Shown in pieces: positions 6,903 to 14,083 of a stretch of DNA of 17,500 nucleotides. Each line of letters starts with the position of its first letter. The first letter of the stretch is position 1. Origin of the DNA: Candidatus Poseidoniales archaeon (GTDB lineage: Archaea > Thermoplasmatota > Poseidoniia > Poseidoniales > Poseidoniaceae). The stretch is taken from assembly GCA_003602665.1 (NCBI GenBank), contig QQSG01000115.1, forward strand, positions 1 to 17,500. The letters are read 5' to 3'. The notes under the pieces are model-generated. The model had not been told where the DNA came from. It saw only the letters and a program-made list of their open reading frames with translations, and searched no databases. The translations under genes and the position numbers were made by a program.

Positions 6903-9900
6903 ATGTTTCTAAAAGCACTTGAAATGGAGAACTTCAAATCGTTTCGTGGAGAGGTAATAATACCTCTCGATCGTGGCTTTTCAGCCATTACTGGCCCCAA
7001 TGGATCTGGGAAGTCCAACTGTGGAGATGGCATCCAATTTGTACTAGGTCCTAAATCAACTCGTACCATTCGTGCTCAAAATACGAAGCAATTGATGTTC
7101 AATGGAGCTGAAGGATACAAACCGGCTCGTAACTGTACAGTCACATTGGTCTTTGGAAATCCTGTACTTTCAAATGGAAGGCGACGCCTCCCAATTGAAA
7201 ATGATGAAGTGCGTATGACTCGTTCAATACGATTGACAGCTTCCGATAACGTGGTTTCATCATACTTACTTGACGGAGAGGAAAGTTCACAGAAATCCTT
7301 CCATCGGTTACTCAACGCAGCAAATGCACGTCCTGATGGTTACAATATTGTTCTTCAAGGCGACGTAACGGGCTTGGCTCGCATGACTCCAATTGAACGT
7401 CGTAAGGTTCTCGATGGAGTTGCAGGCGTAACATCCTACGATGATGAAATTCGTAAAGCCAAGAAGCAACAAGACAACGTTGATTCCTATCTTGAGCGAA
7501 TTGGTATGCTTCAAGAAGAGCAGCAGGTTCGTCTCAAGGAACTTTCAGAAGAGCGGAAGATTGCGGTTAAGGCTCAGTCAATTACAGATGAACTTACACT
7601 TTCTCGCTCTCAACGATATCAAGCGATGTATGCGAGTTTACAATTTGAACTCCAACACCAAATTCAAGAGCAACTAAGGTATGTAGAAGAAGCCTCGGTG
7701 TTGGAAGAAGAAGTCAAAGAAGGAAGTAAAATACTGGTCAGATTAGATGACAGAGTTGGTGAAATCCAAAAACAGATCGACGATTTACTCGGCGGAGATG
7801 GAAATGCACTCTCACAAGCCATTCACAGTTTGCGTGTTCAGGTTGACAGAGACAAAGATCGTATCGAAGATGCCAAACAAGCGGACATTGATGATAATGA
7901 AGAACTTGAAATCTCACTCGAAAGATACAATGAGGCCGCAAAAGCCCTTGAATCATTACTCACAGAGGTCAAAACCAGTACCGATCAACTTGAAGAATGT
8001 GAGCGAATGTTGGTTGAAGCACAATCTGAAGAAGATGAAGTACGTTCACTTCTCGAAGGCTCTGGTAAGACCAACGCTGAACTAAACAGGGCACTAGGCG
8101 ATGCGATTGAAGGTCTCGAAGAAGCAAAAAAAGCAGTCGCTGCAGCACAATCAGAAGTCGATAGAACCGCTGCTCAAGTTGAACTCATCGCCTCTACACT
8201 TGGAAAAGCCGAAGAAAAATTCGAAGAATCCCGCCTTGAACTCGAAGAAAAAGAAGCAGAATTCAAAGCCGTAAGCGGATCGGGTAAGAAGGTTGACCGT
8301 TCTTCTTTGACACAAGGTATCATCGACTCAGAGAATGCAGAATCAAGACTACTTCAAGAAAACGCAGCAATTGAGCGGAGAATGACAGAAACAGAGCGTC
8401 AACTCCGCTCAGCAAGAGCTGAACTTGAATCGAAATCTAATTCGAAGGGAATGGCTGGTGGTGCAGCAGCAGTTCTAGGAGCACGAGATCGTGGTGAATT
8501 GAGAGGTGTTATTGGTACCATTGCAGAATTGTGTGGCCCAATTAATGCTGAACATGAAACCGCTCTAGCGACTGCATTTGGTGGTGCTATGACCTCCGTT
8601 GTGGTTGATTCTGACCAGGTTGCAGCAGAAGCCATTCGTTGGCTTGCTCAGCGAAAAGCAGGAAGGGCAACCTTCCTTCCACTCAATAAATTAACAGCAA
8701 ATCGAGCCGGTGGGAAAGCAATGATGGTTGCCCGTAAGCCGGGGGTAATTGGATTTGCATACGAACTTCTCGAATATGATCCAAGAATTGACGCTGCAAT
8801 CAAATTTGCTCTTCGAAATACACTCATTGTTGACAGTATGGAAATCGCCAGGCAGAACATGGGCGGAGTTCGACTTGTTACAATGAGAGGGGACATCACC
8901 GAAGCAGGCGGTGCAATGGTTGGAGGTTCACGCGCACGCATGTCCGTTGGATTTGGTGGAGGAATCGCAGGTGCTAAAGAAGTTGAACGCCTTTCTACAG
9001 AAATCGAACGTCTACGTCTCATGTCAGATACTGTATCTGCTGCATTAATCGATGTTCGTTCTGAACAGAAATCATTGCGAAACCAAATCAATGAACTTGC
9101 AAATGAAGAGGGGACTCTCAAGCGAGAAACACTTCGAGCAGAGCTTTCAACATTCAAGAAAACGCATGCGACTTTAGTTGGTGAGGTACGGCAATTGAAA
9201 GAACAACTGCAAGAACTTGAAACGTTAGGAGGCGTTCAACTCGAAGCTTTAGATACTGCTGAATGCAATGTGGCTGATGCTGACATTGTTCGAAAGAATG
9301 CTCAAAATGCGCTTGAAGATGCAAGCCCTCAACACTTGAAAGATCGACTGCATGAATCGACCGTTAAGCGCACCAAGGCAGAAGGAATTCGCTCAAATGC
9401 TGAAGTTACTCTGAGAGGGGCATCTGAGCGTAAAGAACTACTTACAAACAGTGCTAATGGTGAGAAGGAACGAATTTTACAACTGGAAACAGGCCTTACA
9501 ACCAGAGCGGAATCAGTCGTCGTATTGAAAGAATCAATTCGAACCAACGCAGAAGCCCTTGCTGAAAAGGAAGCAGAACGTGCTCAGTATCTTGAGGAGA
9601 ATAAAGGGCTTGAAGATGAGCGATTAGAATTAGTAGAAGAGCGTGCTGGACTAAATTCCTCTCTGACTCAAAAAGCCAACCAGGCACGAAGTCATCGGAA
9701 TCTTTCATCAGAATTCGAACGCACAATTCAACAAAAGCGACAGGAGCTCCATGGCGTAGAAATGGATATGGGGGCAACTGGAATTGAACCTGCAGAGGAA
9801 GGAACAGTGCTTGACAGTGTTGCAGATATTGATCGTAGAATCCGTCGACTTGAACGACGCTTGGAAGAATTCGGCATGGTCAATATGCGCGCTATTGAGC

Positions 9901-10772
9901 AGTATGATGCAGTCGAAGAGCGATTGAATGCCATGGAAGGAGATTTCAAGAAACTTAGAGATCGAAAGAAACAGTTGATTGAGGTTGCAGAACGCTTGGA
10001 AGAACAACGCAAGATACGATTGATTGCAGTACTTGAAAAGGTCAATGAGAACTTCAAAAAGGTGTACGAAGCTGTAAGTAATGGTGGTCGTGGCGAATTA
10101 TATCTCGAGAATAAGGATGAGCCATTTAAGGGTGGCCTAGAACTATGGGCTCAGCCTAAAGGAAAGTCATCAAATGTAACTCGACACCAATTGTCTGGTG
10201 GCGAACAATCTGTTGCTGCATTAGCGCTTATCTTCGCTATTCAAGATTATGATCCAAGTCCGTTCTACTACTTTGACGAAGTCGACCAGAATCTCGACAG
10301 TGTCAATGCTGAATGTATTGCTAAAATGTGTCGTGAACGCAGTAAGCGTGCGCAATTCATTATGGTTACACTCAGAAAGGTTTCACTACAACTCGCAGAT
10401 CATCACATCGGAATTACTCACGGTGGAGATGGATGCAGTCGCAGAATCGTGGATTTCGATCAGGAACAAGCAATTGCTCTTGGAGAACAAGCACTCAAGG
10501 AAGCAGAAACTGCAGCAGCAACGAATCAAAAGAGAGTTGAAGAAGAGCAAAAAGGACTTGCAGAAATGCCAACTGTTCCAGAACCTCTTCCGGCTCCACA
10601 AAGCCTTGGTGGCTTGTTGAAGCATATGGTCGAAGATGAGAGCATTGCTTCCTTGACCGAACGTACAATTGAAACGAATGAGGATATTGAAGAGCGAGCA
10701 AAGCTCGTTGAATCAATTGCTGAAATGGATGAAGAACAACCAACTGAATCCTCTATAGAAAAGATAGAGTGA
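6903..10772 (+). CDS. smc: Chromosome segregation protein SMC
   Basis: 1289 residues. SMC is the ATPase arm of the prokaryotic condensin complex that compacts and segregates chromosomes, working as a dimer with ScpA and ScpB, which follow. The N-terminal head has Walker A GPNGSGKSN (31-39). A long coiled coil (about 165-510) leads to the hinge (about 525-680), with the conserved glycine-rich ending DITEAGGAMVGGS. A returning coil (about 690-1045) leads to the C-terminal head with signature LSGGEQ (1097-1102), Walker B FYYFDEVD (D1125, catalytic E1126) and the D-loop region DQNLD. After the last head strand (RRIVDF, about 1185) there is an extra tail of about 104 residues, acidic and helical with a Pro-rich break, that usual SMCs of about 1150-1200 residues lack. 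GAGGG six bases before the ATG supports the start. It heads a smc-scpA-scpB operon with 10-base and 9-base gaps. Confidence 0.97.
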   Translation: MFLKALEMENFKSFRGEVIIPLDRGFSAITGPNGSGKSNCGDGIQFVLGPKSTRTIRAQNTKQLMFNGAEGYKPARNCTVTLVFGNPVLSNGRRRLPIENDEVRMTRSIRLTASDNVVSSYLLDGEESSQKSFHRLLNAANARPDGYNIVLQGDVTGLARMTPIERRKVLDGVAGVTSYDDEIRKAKKQQDNVDSYLERIGMLQEEQQVRLKELSEERKIAVKAQSITDELTLSRSQRYQAMYASLQFELQHQIQEQLRYVEEASVLEEEVKEGSKILVRLDDRVGEIQKQIDDLLGGDGNALSQAIHSLRVQVDRDKDRIEDAKQADIDDNEELEISLERYNEAAKALESLLTEVKTSTDQLEECERMLVEAQSEEDEVRSLLEGSGKTNAELNRALGDAIEGLEEAKKAVAAAQSEVDRTAAQVELIASTLGKAEEKFEESRLELEEKEAEFKAVSGSGKKVDRSSLTQGIIDSENAESRLLQENAAIERRMTETERQLRSARAELESKSNSKGMAGGAAAVLGARDRGELRGVIGTIAELCGPINAEHETALATAFGGAMTSVVVDSDQVAAEAIRWLAQRKAGRATFLPLNKLTANRAGGKAMMVARKPGVIGFAYELLEYDPRIDAAIKFALRNTLIVDSMEIARQNMGGVRLVTMRGDITEAGGAMVGGSRARMSVGFGGGIAGAKEVERLSTEIERLRLMSDTVSAALIDVRSEQKSLRNQINELANEEGTLKRETLRAELSTFKKTHATLVGEVRQLKEQLQELETLGGVQLEALDTAECNVADADIVRKNAQNALEDASPQHLKDRLHESTVKRTKAEGIRSNAEVTLRGASERKELLTNSANGEKERILQLETGLTTRAESVVVLKESIRTNAEALAEKEAERAQYLEENKGLEDERLELVEERAGLNSSLTQKANQARSHRNLSSEFERTIQQKRQELHGVEMDMGATGIEPAEEGTVLDSVADIDRRIRRLERRLEEFGMVNMRAIEQYDAVEERLNAMEGDFKKLRDRKKQLIEVAERLEEQRKIRLIAVLEKVNENFKKVYEAVSNGGRGELYLENKDEPFKGGLELWAQPKGKSSNVTRHQLSGGEQSVAALALIFAIQDYDPSPFYYFDEVDQNLDSVNAECIAKMCRERSKRAQFIMVTLRKVSLQLADHHIGITHGGDGCSRRIVDFDQEQAIALGEQALKEAETAAATNQKRVEEEQKGLAEMPTVPEPLPAPQSLGGLLKHMVEDESIASLTERTIETNEDIEERAKLVESIAEMDEEQPTESSIEKIE

Positions 10773-10782
10773 GGCGATATTC

Positions 10783-11958
10783 GTGGGTCAAAAGGGTTTA
10801 GATCAATGGTTCCTTCGCCAGGATGTCATTGATCAATTGCTCCAAAGTGGAGATGATGACCTTGAAGGAATCAATGCCTATGCCGACAGAATCATGATGA
10901 TCGCTCAAACCGAAGAGGCTGAGCATCAGACACTTGATGACCCATTTGACAGAAGCGTAGCCCTCGTCATGTCTTTAGTTGGTAGTGAAGGATTGGATGC
11001 TTGGAACATTGATTTGACCAGTTTTCTCAAACAATTTACAAAACGAGTGAAATCTCAAGCCAGTGATTTGGATTTACCTGCTTGTGGCCGACTTATTCGC
11101 ATGGCTTGGGAAGTACTTCATCATCAAGCAGCCCTACTCTTTGATCGTGTACAGTATCAAGATCAAGGGGATGAATGGGATACGGGCTTTGATTTCGGTT
11201 GGGAAGCAGAGTATGATGACCATGAATTTCACTTTACCAATACTGTTCTCCAAGGTGATGCTGATGATGTTCTGGTCGGACTTTTTGATGAGCGAGTTCG
11301 ACGTGATGAAGGTCGTCCAGTTACCTTAGGTGAACTTCTTTCAGCACTAAAGGATGCAGCAGAAGATGCAGATGCTATTAAGCAGCGAGAAGAGAATAGA
11401 GCTGCCCACGCAGTCGAATTAGAAGATATGCTTTCGAATGTTGGGGGGCGTATGCACAATGAAGATTTAGATGGAGATATTGAACGATGTTGGACAGCAC
11501 TTCGTCAAACAACTCAATCTATGAAATCTAATAATGTCCCGCTCAAAGAAGTGATGAACGCCCTAAGACCAATTTTGGAAATGACATTTGGAGTTCTTCC
11601 CGAAGGCTATGAAAAGGATGCAAAGGTGAGTTCCTTCATTGCCGGATTGTTCCTAACACACAAGGGAATTGCATCGATTACGCAAGGAAATGAGATTACT
11701 GACGTCATCATGATTGAAGATCTCTGGCCAAAATTAGATACATTTGGTGAAGTCATTGAAGCGAGCCAAAAAGAGGATGAAGTATCAATAACAAATCGTG
11801 CAGATGCCAAAACGGGTTCAATGCTCCATGCTGAGAGATTACAATTGCGCGCAGAGAAGGCTCGTGAGGCAGAAGAAAAACTGCGTTTGAAGAAGGAGAA
11901 GGAACTTCTTCATGAAGAAAATAAGATTAACGAAAATCTTGATTGGCTTGTTGAATGA
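10783..11958 (+). CDS. scpA: Segregation and condensation protein A (kleisin), extended
   Basis: 391 residues, starting at a GTG eight bases after GAGG; an ATG or TTG start elsewhere fits less well. ScpA is the kleisin that bridges the two SMC heads and binds ScpB. DPFDRSVALVMSLVGSEGLDAWNIDLTSF (about 53-81) matches the family N-terminal pattern F-G-LDLLL.LI....LD.WDI.I. The region around 225-310, ending SSFIAGLFLTHKGIASITQ, matches the C-terminal winged helix that contacts the SMC head. The protein is about 120-140 residues longer than typical ScpA. It has an acidic, aromatic insert (about 127-155, with DEWDTGFDFGWEAEYDDHEF), an acid-rich middle and a C-terminal Lys/Glu/Arg-rich helix (about 348-385). 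Identity rests on weak similarity plus the smc-scpB context, which together make it convincing. Confidence 0.88.
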   Translation: MGQKGLDQWFLRQDVIDQLLQSGDDDLEGINAYADRIMMIAQTEEAEHQTLDDPFDRSVALVMSLVGSEGLDAWNIDLTSFLKQFTKRVKSQASDLDLPACGRLIRMAWEVLHHQAALLFDRVQYQDQGDEWDTGFDFGWEAEYDDHEFHFTNTVLQGDADDVLVGLFDERVRRDEGRPVTLGELLSALKDAAEDADAIKQREENRAAHAVELEDMLSNVGGRMHNEDLDGDIERCWTALRQTTQSMKSNNVPLKEVMNALRPILEMTFGVLPEGYEKDAKVSSFIAGLFLTHKGIASITQGNEITDVIMIEDLWPKLDTFGEVIEASQKEDEVSITNRADAKTGSMLHAERLQLRAEKAREAEEKLRLKKEKELLHEENKINENLDWLVE

Positions 11959-11967
11959 GGTGATGAA

Positions 11968-12570
11968 ATGACTGAATTAGCATTAGAAACTCTTCTCGAA
12001 GCAACTTTATTCGGTTCTGGTAAATCGATGTCAATATCTGAACTTTCTGAATCTCTTGGATATGAGGAAGAGGAAATCACAGAATCTTTGAATACTCTTC
12101 AGGGAACTATGAAGCGAAGACGGGGCGGCGCATTGCGGCTTGTGGAAATCGGTGGTAAATGGGCAATGGAGGTTCGGAATGAAGTTACAGAACATCTTCC
12201 TGCAAGTACCAAGACAGACATGCCGAAGAAATTGCTCAAGGCTGCTGCATTGATTGCTTACCATCAACCAATGCATCAATCAAGGCTCGTTGAATTACTT
12301 GGCCAAAAAGCGTATGATTACGTACGAGAACTTGCTCAATACGGGATGATTCAAAGAAGAAAGGAAGGCAACACTCGTCGGTTAACGACGACACGTCGTT
12401 TTTCTGAAGCCTTTGGCTGCCCTCATACAGATCTACGGAAAGTACGAAAGTGGTTCAGGGAACAAGTTACTGATGCAGGTCTATTTGATGGGATGGAAGA
12501 AGTCGATGCCTTGCAAGAAATTGGTGAAGATGGTCTCATACAAGCCACCTTGCCATTGGAAGAAGAGTGA
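11968..12570 (+). CDS. scpB: Segregation and condensation protein B
   Basis: 200 residues, about the family length. ScpB dimers bind the central part of ScpA and complete the SMC-ScpAB condensin. The opening LALETLLEATLFGSGKSMSISELSESLG matches the first winged helix (.ieAlLF.s..pls..eLa..l). KLLKAAALIAYHQPMHQSRLVELLG followed by YDYVRELAQYGMIQ and the wing NTRRLTTTRRFSEAFGC (about 134-152, equivalent to GRP..Y.TT..FLE.FGL) match the second. The ATG lies shortly after GAGGTGA, which overlaps the scpA stop codon, so scpA and scpB are probably translationally coupled. The TGA stop abuts the stop codon of the converging HMG-CoA reductase gene with no base between them. Confidence 0.94.
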   Translation: MTELALETLLEATLFGSGKSMSISELSESLGYEEEEITESLNTLQGTMKRRRGGALRLVEIGGKWAMEVRNEVTEHLPASTKTDMPKKLLKAAALIAYHQPMHQSRLVELLGQKAYDYVRELAQYGMIQRRKEGNTRRLTTTRRFSEAFGCPHTDLRKVRKWFREQVTDAGLFDGMEEVDALQEIGEDGLIQATLPLEEE

Positions 12571-13866
12571 TTAAGAGCGATATGCTTCAAGTATCTCCGA
12601 AACCTTTGTCTGAGTAATTGGCCCATCATGTTCAATCAAGAGTTTAGCAACATCATCTATTTCATCACCTTCTGCTCCAGCACTGACAGCCATATTTCTA
12701 GCGTGGAGCCTCATGTGCCCTTTTTGTATTCCGCTTGTTGCGAGGGCTCTTAGCGCCCCTAAATTCTGAGCAAGTCCTGCTGCAGCCATCACAGAGGCTA
12801 GTTCTTGTGCAGATTCGACACCAAGAATCTCTAGGTTTGTCCGAGCAACAGGGTGCACTTTGGAGGCACCTCCTACAATTCCAACCGCCATAGGCGTCTC
12901 AATAGAGCCAACTAGATTACCTTCTGAATCAAGTTCCCAATGAGTCATAGATCCGTATCTTCCTTGAGAATAGGCGACATATGCGTGACAACCTGCTTCG
13001 ATGGCTCTCCAATCCTGGCCACATGCTACAGCAACTGCGGATATGCCGTTCATGACGCCTTTGTTGTGTGTTGCAGCTCTGTATGGGTCTGAGACTGCAA
13101 AATGATATGCTTCAAGTATGCCTTCAATAATCTTCAGACCATCTCTTCGTTCACCATTGTTGCTCATCTCTTCAGGGGTAAACGTGGCTTTGACCCTTGC
13201 AAGCCTTTCTGTTGCTAAATTAGATAAAATACGTAATAATGCCCTTCCCTTAGTCATTCTTTCAAGTTCGGGGGCCAGAAGTTCTGCCATTGTATTAACA
13301 GCGTTTGCACCCATTGCATCTCTGCAGTCCACGTGGATGTGGACAATGAACATCTGGCCAGAGAGGCTTTCTATGCTCCGAGTTGTGATTTCTTTACATC
13401 CTCCTCCAAGACGTACCATCGTGGAAGGTAAACTGTTTGCTAATTCTATCAATGCCTCCTTGTTCCCAAGAACTGCCTTTTCGGCATCATCATGATTCTG
13501 AATATCAAGGATTTGGATCTGAGCAATCATCATAGGTCCGTCATTATTTGATGTGAAGCCCCCATGGGTGTGGCAACGCTTGGCCATGTTCGAAGCAGCA
13601 GCTACAACGCTTGATTCTTCAAGGCAAAAGGGGATGACGTACTGCTTTTCATCGATAATGAAGTTCGTTGCAACGCCCACTGGAAGGGACATCGTGCCGA
13701 TGACATTCTCAATCATCCGATCTGCTGCGCTGTCGTCTAGTTCTCCATTTTTTGCTAACGCAGCAACTTGTTCAGGGGCAAGATTAGTGATTTCTGCAAT
13801 AAGTTGACGTCGTTCATCGACAGACAGTTTGTAGAATCCTTTCAAGCGGCTGTTATCGACAGGCAT
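12571..13866 (-). CDS. hmgA: Hydroxymethylglutaryl-CoA reductase, class II
   Basis: 431 residues from the chosen ATG. The enzyme makes mevalonate from HMG-CoA with two NAD(P)H, the committed step to archaeal isoprenoid lipids. It lacks the membrane anchor and fits the class II (Pseudomonas mevalonii-type) pattern. Catalytic candidates are E53 in MIENVIGT, K269 in THNKG, D285 in CGQDW and H384 in KGHMRLH. The cofactor region is RDAMGANAVNTMAE, and LAQNLGALRALATSGIQKGH is class-typical. The ATG at 13866 is preferred because GGGGAGAG precedes it at normal spacing and the following residues, MPVDNSRL, align with the start of the P. mevalonii enzyme. An ATG at 13905 and a TTG at 13908 would add 13 or 14 residues. 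Class II in an archaeon points to an old transfer from bacteria, as known for Thermoplasmatales and Archaeoglobales. Its promoter lies in the TTAACGC array. Confidence 0.95.
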   Translation of the reverse strand: MPVDNSRLKGFYKLSVDERRQLIAEITNLAPEQVAALAKNGELDDSAADRMIENVIGTMSLPVGVATNFIIDEKQYVIPFCLEESSVVAAASNMAKRCHTHGGFTSNNDGPMMIAQIQILDIQNHDDAEKAVLGNKEALIELANSLPSTMVRLGGGCKEITTRSIESLSGQMFIVHIHVDCRDAMGANAVNTMAELLAPELERMTKGRALLRILSNLATERLARVKATFTPEEMSNNGERRDGLKIIEGILEAYHFAVSDPYRAATHNKGVMNGISAVAVACGQDWRAIEAGCHAYVAYSQGRYGSMTHWELDSEGNLVGSIETPMAVGIVGGASKVHPVARTNLEILGVESAQELASVMAAAGLAQNLGALRALATSGIQKGHMRLHARNMAVSAGAEGDEIDDVAKLLIEHDGPITQTKVSEILEAYRS

Positions 13867-14083
13867 GGTCTCTCTCCCCATACGAGCCAGAAGTTCTTGA
13901 AACATCAACCAATCGGAACAAGTTAACGCATTTAACGCTTCAATTAACGCGTTAAAAAAGCGTTAAGGATACGTTAATCAAGAGCATATCTGTACTCTCG
14001 TTATTCGTTTAACGTGTCCTAACAGGTCGCTTATAGCCTCAATTTCCATGAAAGGTCATATACTTGTTCGGAGTTGCTAGCAC
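13867..14083. promoter_or_regulatory. Divergent intergenic region between hmgA and the ATPase gene
   Basis: This 217-base gap is the longest in the window and must hold the promoters for leftward hmgA and for the rightward ATPase cluster. On the plus strand, CATATACTT (14057-14065) is centred about 23 bases before the ATG at 14084, and CTTATAG lies near 14030. Either could be a TATA box, giving a leaderless or a short-leader transcript. GGAG at 14070-14073 is a modest ribosome site. On the minus strand, the T-rich TTTTTTAACG (13951-13960) could be the hmgA TATA region. The TTAACGC array lies in its middle. Confidence 0.5.
13923..14014. repeat. Array of TTAACG(C) motifs in both orientations, operator-like
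   Basis: TTAACGC occurs at 13923-13929, 13932-13938 and 13944-13950. Its complement GCGTTAA occurs at 13949-13955 and 13960-13966, CGTTAA at 13972-13977 and TTAACG at 14009-14014. The third and fourth form the 12-base perfect palindrome TTAACGCGTTAA (13944-13955). Start-to-start steps are about 9-12 bases, near one helical turn, for the first six. The seven-base motif GCGTTAA is otherwise seen only once in the window, upstream of smc. A cluster like this suggests cooperative binding of a dimeric regulator. A role in replication initiation is an alternative. Function is inferred. Confidence 0.6.

Noticed and set aside
8648..9157. Long open frame antisense to the smc hinge
   Set aside because: Serine/arginine-rich translation with no family resemblance, lying opposite well-conserved SMC hinge sequence; a codon-bias shadow.
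12376..12400. Inverted CGTCG/CGACG repeats around GTTAACG
   Set aside because: They fall inside scpB and encode the conserved TRRLTTTRR wing; the repetition follows from Arg-Thr codons, so a regulatory hairpin is not needed to explain it.
13923..14014. TTAACGC array as a CRISPR array
   Set aside because: Units are only 6-7 bases with 2-8 base gaps in both orientations; no spacer-length segments and no cas genes nearby.
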